Assembly (NCBI GenBank): GCA_905235565.1
Contig: CAJOLR010000023.1
Location: 1-32,472 of the forward strand
Direction: 5' to 3'
Length of the DNA: 32,472 nucleotides
From: an uncultured Bacteroidaceae bacterium
GTDB lineage: Bacteria; Bacteroidota; Bacteroidia; Bacteroidales; Bacteroidaceae
In this document: piece after piece, positions 9,901 to 17,986 of the stretch
How the letters are laid out: the number at the start of each line of letters is the position of its first letter
Numbering within the stretch: the stretch's first letter is position 1
The notes under the pieces: generated by a model
Told to the model about the DNA's origin: nothing
The model's database searches: none
The model's input: only the letters and a program-made list of their open reading frames with translations
Position numbers and translations under genes: made by a program

Positions 9901-12900
9901 CATACTCGCTGTATGCCGAAACAGATGTAAGAGCTCCCAGGTTTTTCTTTATGTTCCTGTTGTTCTTGACCTGGGTAAGTATGTCAAAATCAATATCCAG
10001 CATGTTCTTTTCGGGCCAAACGGCGCGCCGGTCGGTCTCATTGCTCCCGCTGTAATGGCCGGCTGGAGTCAGGTCAAGCGGTATCTCATACTCATAATAG
10101 TTTCCGGAGTAGTCCGATCCCAGACGTATGAATACCGATATGTCGCCGTTCTGAAGCGTTCCGTCATCCGGAATTACAGCTTCTGCATGGGAGAACATCT
10201 GTATGCGCTTGTATTTGCGCAGGTCAAGTGCACTCTTCTTGTAGATACCACGGGCCTCGCCTGCTCCCAATCCCATCACCTTAAGGCTCATGGCCTGCTC
10301 GTTATCCTGTATCAGCTGCACCTGGTTGGGGTCGATGATACGAGTAACGCCGGGAGGAACCACATAGTTGACAGGAGCGCGGTCTCCGTTCTCCTCTATG
10401 TTGACTGATGTAGCTGAGAATTTTCCGGAAATTGTGGGCGCACGGTTAGTGGTGCTGTATATGGGCTGTTCGTAGTTGCGCCATTGGCTGGTCATCAGTT
10501 CAAGTGACCCGAAACGGACATGGACCTCCTCACTGAATCCTGTCAGATATATACGCATGAACCTTATGGAACTGAAATCACGTATTCCGCCCTCTGTCTT
10601 CTCATATTCAGTCAGAGGAATGCGGAAACAGAACCAGTTCACGGTCTCGGTGCTGCCGTTGCGCAACTTGATCTTAACCTCACGTTTATCGGAAATATAG
10701 TTCTTTCCTATCTGCAGGTCCGAAGGACGCAGTGAAATCCGGTATTGGAAGAACTTTTCATATTCATCCATCGTGTAATCCCCGTTGGCATCCTCAACAT
10801 CGGGGGTGGTACGGGCCGACTGGTCATATCGGCTGCCGCTTTCGGCCGAATTCGGTGAGTTGCCTTCGGTCCCGTTGTATTTACGGTATCGGTCCAGTAC
10901 GGAGAGTTTCTGGTCATCGTAATCAGAACCGCGGTAGTAGTGATATGTGTCGGCGGCGGGATCATCGTAGAATGACTGGAACACATCGGGCTTAACCTTG
11001 CCGCGTATCTGGTTCAGATAGTTTGCGTAAGCAGGCCAGTTACGCTCCTCGTCGGATGTCAGTCCGTTCAGACCCACATCCTGCATTTCACGTGCATCGG
11101 CATTGGTATTGTCGAATGCATATACCAGGCTCTTGCCTGTTGGGACCTTTCCCCATATGGTCTGTGTCCATTTGGTGGTATCGCCATCTACAGGCATACC
11201 GTTCTCATAGAATTTCTTGCCGTCCAGAAGCACATCCTCCGATACCTCTCCCAGATTCAGGTACATGTCACCGCCTGTGCTGCCTGGGTTGTAGATAAAC
11301 GGATCGAGCATCCAGAACTCTATATATTCAATGTTGGCAGCTTCAAAATCGGTTGTGGTCAGCCTGCGCATTATACCACCCCAGTTGTCCTGCGGATTGC
11401 CCAGATGACCGTCCGAGTCAAGGTCAGGGTTCAGATTGTATGGGCCGCGTTCATTGGGATAGTAGGCCAGGTTAAGTATCGGTAGCGTGGTTGACTCACT
11501 TGAAGTGGATTCCTTGTTCGGATAGAGCTCCCGCTCGTATATCTCACGTACATAATGGTTTGAAAGCTGATCCAGGTCAGTCTTAATGTGCGCCGGTGTC
11601 AATGGAGAATTGCGGCGTGTAAACAACGGGTCAATGGTAAACCAGTTCAGCAACGCACGGTTGTATCCTGCCTCAATCTGACCAGTCTTACCGTATCCTT
11701 TCATGCCTTTGGGAACCGCCGACAATGACCATGCAGTTGGCTGTATGACAGATATCCCGTTCTCTGCGGACTCAAAGTCATCTATGTATGACGCCTGTCC
11801 CTGAACTTTGTCCGATACTTCGGACTGCAGAGCGGCCATCTCTGCCTTGAAGTTTATGCTGGATGGTTTTGTGGCGTTTACAAACGGTATCATGTCAATC
11901 AGGTTGGTCAATGCCTGACTTTCATGTTTCCAGTTTACATTAAGACCGTACATGGTGTTGACCAGCGGCTCGACACCCATCGTAACCTTGCTGGTCAGCG
12001 GTTTTTCATTCAAGTGCATGAAAGTACCGCCCATCTGCAGGTCATTGCTGAAGTTATACATCCAGTTCAGACCGGCCATCGTCTTGCGCTGCATGCTGTA
12101 TTCGGTGTTGCTCTCCAACTGTACGTTCACACTTGTACCTGCATCTATGATACTCTGATTGATGATGGTAACCGTACCCATGGCGTAATCGATGGTATAG
12201 TCTCTGTTCTCCTCCAGCGTTACGCCTCCGGCCGTCACTATCACCGACCCTCTGGGTATGTTGGTTGAACCCAGGCTGATTATGTTGCTGCTTGTACCTG
12301 AGTATTGGCCCATCAGCACGAACTTGTCCTTGTCGGCAATGCGCTTGGCAACTACACGCGTTGAGTCATATAGTTCCTGGAATACATATTTGTCGGCTAT
12401 CGCGTCATTGCCTATGACCTTGCGCAGATGACTGCCGAATGGTTCCACAACCGGAAATATTATCCGTCCGTTAGAAGCCTGTACCGTATAGCTGTCAATG
12501 AAATCGAACTTGCCGTTAGGATGGGGGTTGCTGTTGTCGTCCAGACGGTCCAGGTTGAGCATTCGCAGCAACGGCGTGCTCTTGAGTCCTGATTCCGGCA
12601 GGTATGAAAGGCGGCTTCCGGTACTGTCACTGTCATAATATACACCCAGCTTGAACTGGGCACTCTGTATGTTGCCGTGAGTGATGGAATAGATGTTCTT
12701 CATCATCAGGTCCCATGTCCCGCTTCCCGGTGAGTTTGAGTTGGATTTAAGCAGTTTGACATAAAGGGTCTGGCTGGCATCGGTCTTGTCCGATGAGAAC
12801 TCTCCCACCTGATAGCTGTTGCCTCCGTAGGTATATTCATACGCAACGGCCAGAACCTCATCGGACGACAGGGCGTTCTTGAGCGATATGTATCCCAGCT

Positions 12901-14131
12901 GGCTGTTTAGCGTATAGTCCGACGAACTGAGCTTACGTGCGTTCGACACCTTCTCATAGTCTGTGCTCCCTTCCAGGAAAGCCCCCAGTGTCACGGCTAC
13001 CTGATCTATATCGCGCGCTGCTGGATAGTCTGCAGTGATACGGCTGTACAGGTCATTGGCACCGTTTGATGGAACTGGGCCGGCCAGAGCATTCCACATT
13101 CCGTTACTTATGTGGCTTGTCTCACCTATATCGGTAAAAGCCACTATGTTGCGCGGGTTGTCATAGTTGCTCTTCTTGTTGGTGACCCACACCTCAATCC
13201 TGGTTATCTGAACCCCTGAAATGATATTGGGGAGCATTGACATGTTCTGGTCATAGCTGTCACGGAAGAAATGAGCCAGGAAAAAGTGGCGGTTCTCATC
13301 GTAACTGCTGGCGTCAATCTCAAAATCTGTAATCTGCTGTCCTCCCTTAGAACTGACCGATGCCGATGAAGACTCTTTCTGTGAGAGTACCATCTGCAGC
13401 TGAAGCTTTCCGAACTGCAGGTCTGTGCGTATGCCAAACAATGACGATGCTCCCTGAATAAGCGATGAATTCGTGGGGAAACTTATGTTGCCGGCCTCAA
13501 GCAGACGGATTATCTCATCCTCCTTGCCCTCGTAGCGAAGCTTTATCATCTTGGCGTCAATGTCAAAAGTAGCCTCAGTGTTGTAGTTGAGGTTCATGTT
13601 GATCTTGTCGCCCACACTGGCATTGATGTTAAGGTTTATCTGTTCGTCAAAGTCAAATCCTCCTGTGGAGCGGTTCTGGACGGAGAGTGATGGATTCTCC
13701 ACCTTGTTCCGGTTGAAGCCGAACTTGATTGCGGCCGATCCGCTGGTTCTTACCTGCACGCCTCCGGGGCCGAAAATCTTCTCTGCAGGCCCCAGGTCGA
13801 ATTTCATGTCCGTAAAGTCAAACTTGTCCTCGCCCAAGGCTGTCATTTCTTCGGAGTATTTCTCCCTATAGAAAGACTGCAGGGAACGTTGCATGAGCAT
13901 CCTGTTGTACTCTTCGGGAGTCATCACCGTGGGAACCTCAAGATAGCTCTCACCCAGTTTGTGTCCTATTCTGTACGTGTTGTCGCTCTCGTCGTATTTG
14001 ACATCTTCGGTAATGTTCTCCGGGTCAGGAAGTGTCAGCCGGGTACCTTGCGCATATAGGCAGTTCAGGCTCCCGCATACGCAGGAGCCTATCAGCAATA
14101 ATGCCGCAGCAAGGTATCTGGCTTTTATCAT
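6902..14131 (-). CDS. sprA: SprA, outer-membrane translocon of the type IX secretion system
   Basis: A giant 2409-residue protein with an N-terminal signal sequence (to about residue 28, LYAQG) and the repeated pattern of SprA/Sov proteins. Near the N-terminus are an FDFTDMKFDLGPAEKIFGPGGVQVRTSGSA-type segment and a GFDFDEQINLNINASVGDKINMNLNYNTEATFD-type segment; the remainder is mostly beta strands ending in YPTSTHDAGMTLKFTLTR. SprA is a very large single-chain beta-barrel that carries T9SS cargo across the outer membrane. The length is within the family range and no frame break is seen. ruvA lies 20 nt upstream, a neighbour often seen with sprA. The S74/T9SS-sorted protein at 46-1344 is a possible local cargo. 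Confidence 0.95.
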   Translation of the reverse strand: MIKARYLAAALLLIGSCVCGSLNCLYAQGTRLTLPDPENITEDVKYDESDNTYRIGHKLGESYLEVPTVMTPEEYNRMLMQRSLQSFYREKYSEEMTALGEDKFDFTDMKFDLGPAEKIFGPGGVQVRTSGSAAIKFGFNRNKVENPSLSVQNRSTGGFDFDEQINLNINASVGDKINMNLNYNTEATFDIDAKMIKLRYEGKEDEIIRLLEAGNISFPTNSSLIQGASSLFGIRTDLQFGKLQLQMVLSQKESSSASVSSKGGQQITDFEIDASSYDENRHFFLAHFFRDSYDQNMSMLPNIISGVQITRIEVWVTNKKSNYDNPRNIVAFTDIGETSHISNGMWNALAGPVPSNGANDLYSRITADYPAARDIDQVAVTLGAFLEGSTDYEKVSNARKLSSSDYTLNSQLGYISLKNALSSDEVLAVAYEYTYGGNSYQVGEFSSDKTDASQTLYVKLLKSNSNSPGSGTWDLMMKNIYSITHGNIQSAQFKLGVYYDSDSTGSRLSYLPESGLKSTPLLRMLNLDRLDDNSNPHPNGKFDFIDSYTVQASNGRIIFPVVEPFGSHLRKVIGNDAIADKYVFQELYDSTRVVAKRIADKDKFVLMGQYSGTSSNIISLGSTNIPRGSVIVTAGGVTLEENRDYTIDYAMGTVTIINQSIIDAGTSVNVQLESNTEYSMQRKTMAGLNWMYNFSNDLQMGGTFMHLNEKPLTSKVTMGVEPLVNTMYGLNVNWKHESQALTNLIDMIPFVNATKPSSINFKAEMAALQSEVSDKVQGQASYIDDFESAENGISVIQPTAWSLSAVPKGMKGYGKTGQIEAGYNRALLNWFTIDPLFTRRNSPLTPAHIKTDLDQLSNHYVREIYERELYPNKESTSSESTTLPILNLAYYPNERGPYNLNPDLDSDGHLGNPQDNWGGIMRRLTTTDFEAANIEYIEFWMLDPFIYNPGSTGGDMYLNLGEVSEDVLLDGKKFYENGMPVDGDTTKWTQTIWGKVPTGKSLVYAFDNTNADAREMQDVGLNGLTSDEERNWPAYANYLNQIRGKVKPDVFQSFYDDPAADTYHYYRGSDYDDQKLSVLDRYRKYNGTEGNSPNSAESGSRYDQSARTTPDVEDANGDYTMDEYEKFFQYRISLRPSDLQIGKNYISDKREVKIKLRNGSTETVNWFCFRIPLTEYEKTEGGIRDFSSIRFMRIYLTGFSEEVHVRFGSLELMTSQWRNYEQPIYSTTNRAPTISGKFSATSVNIEENGDRAPVNYVVPPGVTRIIDPNQVQLIQDNEQAMSLKVMGLGAGEARGIYKKSALDLRKYKRIQMFSHAEAVIPDDGTLQNGDISVFIRLGSDYSGNYYEYEIPLDLTPAGHYSGSNETDRRAVWPEKNMLDIDFDILTQVKNNRNIKKNLGALTSVSAYSEYDPNNPENRISIVGNPSIGNVRAIMIGIRNNSMSAKNAEVWVNELRLVGYESKGGMAAHSTLGIRLSDIASIDLSGQMSTAGYGGLEQGIKDRKTDDYFKYAITTSTNVGRFLPEKSKISVPVYYSYTKEKTSPKYSPYDTDLLLDNVIESYPKGNARDSIKSITQDLRESHNFSISNAKLNIRSEKPMPYDPANFSFSYSENESDRSNSTIDYEHEENWRAAIDYSYSTGMEGWSPFEGIGFDAKWFKVIKDTRIHFLPSSFSFNTALQRSYHELQERDLEGSEQIPVTFSQQFYWNRDLTIRWDPLQLLKLSFNAKTRAEIEEPYTVVNKDLYPDQYQMWKDSVKMSIRNMGRPLDYTQSFSASYSIPFSKIPLTDWITADAGFNSGYSWNRGTTYPDGMSYGNIITNRRSISLNGKFNLLRLYNSVPYLKKINAANISQMTNSYANKGKDFQQEMTLFPDSVNIIPHNLGTINPKLTATLRDGTNVKLKFRKKGPDSISVKVKDTLSVMVKVVQDPDKPERAQKFAFEDGFKMALRTMMMVRNISVSYRNDYTMSLPGFMPDSRLLGQNNSTGLLSPGLDFAFGLTGDDYLYKARSNGWLFSGDSIAHTASSTSIEDLQVKISIEPIRNIKIDASASWNRTGSNSVQYMYKGMPSSRGGSFSMTTISIGSAFERHSSDNGYRSRSFDRLTGSLSTIRDRIEAEYEGARYPAGSSRAGQVYDKSTGGVDMYSSDVLIPAFLAAYSGRNANRATLDLIPDMLRMLPNWSLTYSGLSKLPFFRKYFKSFNLTHAYKSVYSIGSFNTFNSYMEFMNGRGFIEDVTNGNPVPSTMFNISSVSINESFAPLAGVNMTFNNDISARLEFRKTRVITLSTTAVQVVETTSDDITAGAGYKINGLKLFGAQPGSGRNRVSNDLNMSLDFSFRNQNALCRNLRETTTQATSGNRAIKFSFNADYTYSRMLTLNFYYDFQSNFPLVSTSAYPTSTHDAGMTLKFTLTR

Positions 14132-14151
14132 TTGCTCTTGTCGCCGGTGTT

Positions 14152-14748
14152 TCAGATTCGTTTCAGGGCTTCGCGGATAACAGATTCCACGCTCATGCCC
14201 TCCTGTTCCTTGATTATGGCCTGGACCACTTTCTGTGATGCAGCCTGAGGAAATCCCAAGGTTACCAGAGCGGTTATCGCCTCACCGGCCACCTGTCCTG
14301 CCTGCATTCCGCTCTGCAGTTCAAGAGGCATGTCATCGGACTGGGCCGTACCTATCTTGTCATGCAGGTCCACTATTATTCTCTGTGCCGTCTTGGCTCC
14401 GATGCCTTTAACCTTCTTGAGCAGAGAGTCATTGCCGGAGCTGATTATGCCGATAAGCTCTGAAGGAGAAAACGATGACAGTATCATTCTGGCCGATGCG
14501 CCGCCAATTCCCGGAACGGAGATAAGCATCAGGAACATTTCACGCTCCTGCTTGCCGCTGAAACCGTACAATACATAGGCATCCTCACGTATGGCTTCAT
14601 ACACATATAGACGGCTCTCTTCCTTTCCTTGAATGGCCGAATAGGTATATACGGATATGCCCAGGTCATATGCCACTCCACCGGCAGTCAGGATGACGGC
14701 TTTGGTAGGGGTCAGTTCCTCAATCTTTCCCTGAATAAATTCTATCAT
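14152..14748 (-). CDS. ruvA: Holliday junction branch-migration protein RuvA
   Basis: The 198-residue protein has the RuvA layout: an N-terminal OB-fold starting [19 protein letters not shown], then two helix-hairpin-helix motifs ([14 protein letters not shown] and [16 protein letters not shown]). A flexible acidic linker is followed by a small C-terminal domain ([23 protein letters not shown]) that contacts RuvB. It binds four-way DNA junctions as a tetramer and loads the RuvB motor. It is first in the minus-strand series leading to sprA. Upstream, a 116-bp region shared with divergent ddh holds a palindrome. Confidence 0.95.
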   Translation of the reverse strand: MIEFIQGKIEELTPTKAVILTAGGVAYDLGISVYTYSAIQGKEESRLYVYEAIREDAYVLYGFSGKQEREMFLMLISVPGIGGASARMILSSFSPSELIGIISSGNDSLLKKVKGIGAKTAQRIIVDLHDKIGTAQSDDMPLELQSGMQAGQVAGEAITALVTLGFPQAASQKVVQAIIKEQEGMSVESVIREALKRI

Positions 14749-14770
14749 ACTTTTATCAGATTACTGTATT

Positions 14771-14778
14771 TAAACGTA
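14771..14778 (-). promoter_or_regulatory. Possible -7 box for ruvA-sprA
   Basis: TACGTTTA on the minus strand differs from TAnnTTTG only at the last base and lies 22 bp before the ruvA start. The 16-bp palindrome at 14795-14810 covers where its -33 element would be. No clear TTTG is seen there. Confidence 0.3.
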
Positions 14779-14794
14779 TCAGTCGGACTATTAT

Positions 14795-14810
14795 TGCACG
14801 CGTGCGTGCA
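14795..14810. promoter_or_regulatory. 16-bp palindrome between ruvA and ddh
   Basis: The sequence TGCACGC-GT-GCGTGCA is a perfect 7-2-7 inverted repeat. From 14795 to 14813 pyrimidine and purine alternate without a break. It sits between two divergent genes at about the -33 position of a candidate -7 box on each side (14771-14778 minus, 14831-14838 plus). That fits an operator for a dimeric regulator acting on one or both genes, but no regulator is identified. Confidence 0.4.
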
Positions 14811-14830
14811 CACCAAAAGGATTTTTTTAA

Positions 14831-14838
14831 TAATTTCG
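14831..14838 (+). promoter_or_regulatory. Possible -7 box for ddh
   Basis: TAATTTCG differs from TAnnTTTG at one base and lies 26 bp before the chosen ddh start. No TTTG is seen at -33, where the right half of the palindrome lies. Confidence 0.3.
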
Positions 14839-14864
14839 CAGCCGAAACAGAAAAACAGAACATT

Positions 14865-15764
14865 ATGGAAAAGATTAAAGCTGCTGTCGTAGGCTATGGA
14901 AACATCGGTAAATATGTACTTGAAGCACTTGAGACCGCTCCTGATTTTGAGGTAGCCGGAATAGTCCGCCGTAATGGCGCCGCTGATTGTCCCAGTGAGT
15001 TGCAGGGATATAAAATTGTAAGGAAAATTTCAGAGCTCCCCAAGCCTGATGTCGCAATATTGTGCGTCCCTTCACGCAAGACCGAAGAATATGCAAGGGA
15101 GATACTCCCCCTGGGTATCAATACGGTAGACAGCTTTGATATACATACTCTCATTCCAGAGACCCGCAAGCGCCTCCAGCAGGTTGCCGAAGAATCCGGA
15201 AAGGTGGCTATAATATCAGCAGGATGGGATCCGGGTACAGATTCCATCGTCCGTGCACTCATGCAGGCCATGGCACCCAAGGGCGTCAGCTATACCAATT
15301 TCGGTCCCGGAATGTCTATGGGGCACTCTGTTGCAGTAAAGGCAATACCTGGAGTAAAGGCAGCCCTTTCAATGACTATTCCAGTAGGTACCGGAATACA
15401 CCGCCGTATGGTGTATGTTGAGATTCTTGACGGTTACCGTTTTGAGGATGTGGCCGCTGCCATCAAGGCGGATCCATACTTTGTCAACGATGAGACACAT
15501 GTTATGCAGGTTGAGTCCGTCGATGCACTCAAGGACATGGGGCACGGTGTAAACCTGACGCGCAAGGGCGTATCGGGCAAGACTCAGAACCAGCTCTTTG
15601 AGTTTGATATGAAAATCAACAATCCTGCCCTGACAGGCCAGATACTTGTATGTGCAGCACGTGCTTCAATGCTCCAGAAGGCGGGTTGCTATACTATGAT
15701 AGAAATTCCGGTAATCAATTACCTTTATGGTGACAGGGATGACCTGGTAAGGCATCTGGTTTAA
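14865..15764 (+). CDS. ddh: meso-Diaminopimelate dehydrogenase
   Basis: The start is placed at MEKIKAAVVGYGNIGKY because the Rossmann motif GYGNIG begins only nine residues in; an open frame of 21 codons upstream carries no conserved sequence and would cover the -7 box. The 299-residue length is usual for the family. Characteristic segments are VAGIVRR after the first beta-alpha unit, a cofactor-side VAILCVPSR, SAGWDPGTDSIVRAL, and GPGMSMGHSVAVKAIPGV. The enzyme converts tetrahydrodipicolinate, ammonia and NADPH to meso-diaminopimelate in one step, feeding lysine and peptidoglycan synthesis. It is transcribed alone; its stop is one base from the stop of the convergent MORN gene. Confidence 0.92.
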   Translation: MEKIKAAVVGYGNIGKYVLEALETAPDFEVAGIVRRNGAADCPSELQGYKIVRKISELPKPDVAILCVPSRKTEEYAREILPLGINTVDSFDIHTLIPETRKRLQQVAEESGKVAIISAGWDPGTDSIVRALMQAMAPKGVSYTNFGPGMSMGHSVAVKAIPGVKAALSMTIPVGTGIHRRMVYVEILDGYRFEDVAAAIKADPYFVNDETHVMQVESVDALKDMGHGVNLTRKGVSGKTQNQLFEFDMKINNPALTGQILVCAARASMLQKAGCYTMIEIPVINYLYGDRDDLVRHLV

Positions 15765-15765
15765 A

Positions 15766-16923
15766 TCAGAAGGATATACCCAGTCCCAGATAAAACTTTT
15801 CCACATTACTGAAACCGGCTCTCAGGCTGATCCGGTAGGGTATAGGCTGCGGCATCCCAAGGATGTCTGGAGTGTGGAATTCCATTTTCCTGAGTATGTA
15901 GTCGGTGAAGATGTCATATGTGAACAGTCCTCCATCTACACAGGTGCGGTAATATAGGGTTCCGGGGGCGAAATAACTGTTGCTGCCTTCCAGACTGCGG
16001 CAGTTACGGACAGTTTTCTGTACGCCCCCGCCCAAGGCTGCACCTAAACTGAATCTACCGAATCCAACTCCGAATTGTGCTGAGATTTTGATCATAGTGA
16101 AGGTGTGCTCTGTCATTATTTCCTGAGGGAATTCGTCCCAGCCAACCAGATATATCCTTTCGGAAGTCTCTTCATCGTAAATCATGGACTCTTTACCTTG
16201 TCCGTGCAATTCCGTGTTGAATCCCAGACCAAAGCCAATAAAGAAATGGTTGGTAAAGAAATAATCGGCGTGGATAGTCACCATCCGCCCTGTTCCGTAC
16301 GTGATATGAAAATCCGAATCTCCGCCATAATGCCAGCATGAGTCCGGACGAGCCTTTTGGCTGTCATTATAATACTCTTCGTCAGTATCATCTTCCGGAT
16401 AATACTCATTATCAGGCCCTATGAATATGTCGTTGTAGAATTCTCCCTTGACCAGGGTCTTGTCATAGTTGTCATATAGGACTCCCAGCCCGTTCTTCAG
16501 GTCATCCTTCCATACTCCGGTGTAAACGCTGCCGTCAGCGTATTCCATTGTACCGGCTCCGTTGAACATCCCGTTCTGCCAGTGTCCGCGGTATTGGGCG
16601 CCGTCGCTGTAAGTGTAGACACCATATCCGTTGAATTGATGCTCATGGAAATCTCCCTTATACATGTCTCCGTCCGGGTAGTAAAGTTCGCCATGGCCAT
16701 CCCACAACCCGTCTTTCCATTCTCCCTCATAAACGGTACTGTCTGCATAAACCATCTTACCGTATCCGTTGAATAGCGAATCGGCAATCTGCCCCGCATA
16801 CCATGATCCATCCTCAAACCAGATTGTATCGGCTGCGGCTATGGAGTCATTTGTTGCTGAAGCATGTGCTGCAAGGGCACTTACCGACAATATTGAGAAT
16901 ATTACAAAGTGTTTGAGTGACAT
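15766..16923 (-). CDS. MORN-repeat protein with putative outer-membrane barrel
   Basis: The start at 16923 is chosen because it gives a signal peptide (MSLKHFVIFSILSVSALAAHASA); the frame extends 19 codons upstream without support. The 385-residue product has about six MORN repeats in residues 40-165 (YEGEWKDGLWDGHGELYYPDG, YKGDFHEHQFNGYGVY, YRGHWQNGMFNGAGTM, YTGVWKDDLKNGLGVL). An acidic linker (YYPEDDTDEEYYND) follows. The C-terminal part has alternating beta strands rich in Gly and aromatics (FFIGFGLGF, ISAQFGVGFGRFSLGAALGGG) and ends KFYLGLGISF with a terminal Phe. That end resembles an outer-membrane beta-barrel insertion signal. Its function is unknown. A gene of similar build could be a surface or envelope scaffold. 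Confidence 0.7.
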   Translation of the reverse strand: MSLKHFVIFSILSVSALAAHASATNDSIAAADTIWFEDGSWYAGQIADSLFNGYGKMVYADSTVYEGEWKDGLWDGHGELYYPDGDMYKGDFHEHQFNGYGVYTYSDGAQYRGHWQNGMFNGAGTMEYADGSVYTGVWKDDLKNGLGVLYDNYDKTLVKGEFYNDIFIGPDNEYYPEDDTDEEYYNDSQKARPDSCWHYGGDSDFHITYGTGRMVTIHADYFFTNHFFIGFGLGFNTELHGQGKESMIYDEETSERIYLVGWDEFPQEIMTEHTFTMIKISAQFGVGFGRFSLGAALGGGVQKTVRNCRSLEGSNSYFAPGTLYYRTCVDGGLFTYDIFTDYILRKMEFHTPDILGMPQPIPYRISLRAGFSNVEKFYLGLGISF

Positions 16924-16950
16924 ATCGGCGTAAAGGTATGGAAAAATCAT

Positions 16951-16958
16951 TAACTTTG
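16951..16958 (+). promoter_or_regulatory. -7 box of the DUF2007-proBA-argF' operon
   Basis: TAACTTTG fits TAnnTTTG exactly and ends 30 bp before the first start codon at 16989, a suitable position for transcription start and a short leader. No TTTG is seen at -33, so strength is uncertain. It lies in a 65-bp region shared with the divergent MORN gene. Confidence 0.45.
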
Positions 16959-16988
16959 CCACTTCACAATAGTTAAACACCCATTGCT

Positions 16989-17207
16989 ATGAATGAAAAA
17001 CAGGATTTGGTTTGTGTTTTCAAAGGTCAGGCCTTTGAGGCAGAGGTGGTTCGCGCCCGTCTGGAGTCCGGCGGAATACCGGCCATGGTCATGAACAATA
17101 CCATGAGCGCCATCTTCTCGACATATACCGCAATGGCCGGCACTTTCGGCGTTCTTGTGAATCCGCAGGATAAGGACCGTGCCGAACAATTACTCAGGGA
17201 ACAATGA
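16989..17207 (+). CDS. DUF2007 domain protein
   Basis: This 72-residue protein has the DUF2007 pattern: VCVFKGQAFEAEVVRARLESGGIPAMV at the start, a short variable middle, then FGVLVNPQDKDRAEQLL. DUF2007 proteins are described as putative signal-transducing proteins with a ferredoxin-like fold, without a defined activity. It is the first gene of the operon; its stop overlaps the proB start in an ATGA, so translation is probably coupled. A role in sensing or regulating the amino-acid genes behind it is possible but not shown. Confidence 0.8.
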   Translation: MNEKQDLVCVFKGQAFEAEVVRARLESGGIPAMVMNNTMSAIFSTYTAMAGTFGVLVNPQDKDRAEQLLREQ

Positions 17208-17983
17208 AACAGCCGCAACGTATAGCTGTCAAGGTAGGCAGCAATGTGCTTACACGTCCGGACGGCCGTCTGGACATATCCCGTATGGCCGCTCTGGTAG
17301 ACCAGATTGCCGAATTGCGCCGTAGAGGCATCGAGGTGCTCCTTATCTCATCGGGTGCCGTGGCATCGGGCAGGGGAGCGCTTCCCCACCTTAAGGATGA
17401 GAGCGTAACCGGCAGGCAGCTTTTTGCCGCTGTGGGCCAGGCCAAACTCATAGAGCACTATTATGACCTTTTTCAGGAATACGGAATAACCGTAGGCCAG
17501 ATTCTTACCACCAAGGAGAATTTCATCAGCGAGACGCTTCACGCCAACCAGATGCGTTGTATGACCGCAATGCTGGACAACGGTGTGGTGCCGGTCATCA
17601 ATGAGAATGACACCGTATCGGTAGAGGAGCTTATGTTCACCGATAACGATGAGTTGTCCGGTCTTGTGGCCCGCATGATGAAGGCGGAGATACTTATCAT
17701 ACTCAGCAATGTGGACGGCGTCTTTACCGGTAACCCCGATGAGCCCGGATCGGAACTTATCCATGATGTTTATCCCGATGATGACTACTACGGCTGTGTG
17801 AGCGGCACCAAGTCCAAATACGGCCGCGGAGGCATGATGACCAAGATGAAGACCGCTCTCGGAGTGGCTGCCGACGGCATTGAGGTCCGTATAGCCAACG
17901 GCCGCCGTCAGGATGTGCTGCTGGATGTGCTGTCCGATCCTGATACCGCCCGTTGCACCCGATTCCATGCCAAAAAGAAGTAA
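17204..17983 (+). CDS. proB: Glutamate 5-kinase (no PUA domain)
   Basis: The 259-residue amino-acid kinase makes glutamyl-5-phosphate, the first step of proline synthesis. Seen in order are VKVGSNVLTRPDG (8-20), LLISSGAVASGRGAL (45-59), NENDTVSVEEL (residues near 139), FTDNDELSGLVA, ILSNVDGVFTGNPDEPGS, and KSKYGRGGMMTKMKTA. The chain ends soon after the kinase fold (ARCTRFHAKKK). The C-terminal PUA domain found in E. coli ProB and many other bacterial ProB proteins is absent, and proA begins three bases after the stop, so nothing was lost by a frameshift nearby. Short, PUA-less glutamate kinases are known. Proline feedback may differ in such forms. Confidence 0.93.
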   Translation: MKQPQRIAVKVGSNVLTRPDGRLDISRMAALVDQIAELRRRGIEVLLISSGAVASGRGALPHLKDESVTGRQLFAAVGQAKLIEHYYDLFQEYGITVGQILTTKENFISETLHANQMRCMTAMLDNGVVPVINENDTVSVEELMFTDNDELSGLVARMMKAEILIILSNVDGVFTGNPDEPGSELIHDVYPDDDYYGCVSGTKSKYGRGGMMTKMKTALGVAADGIEVRIANGRRQDVLLDVLSDPDTARCTRFHAKKK

Positions 17984-17986
17984 ACC

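Noticed and set aside
10732-11298. Long plus-strand frames within sprA
   Set aside because: They are antisense to a fully conserved gene, have odd composition rich in Arg, His and Cys, and match no family.
15726-15764. Bidirectional terminator between ddh and the MORN gene
   Set aside because: Only one base separates the two stops and I see no strong stem with T-run around it; termination signals may lie inside the coding ends.
17348-17968. 206-codon minus-strand frame opposite proB
   Set aside because: It is a shadow of the conserved proB reading frame, with no recognisable domain or start context.
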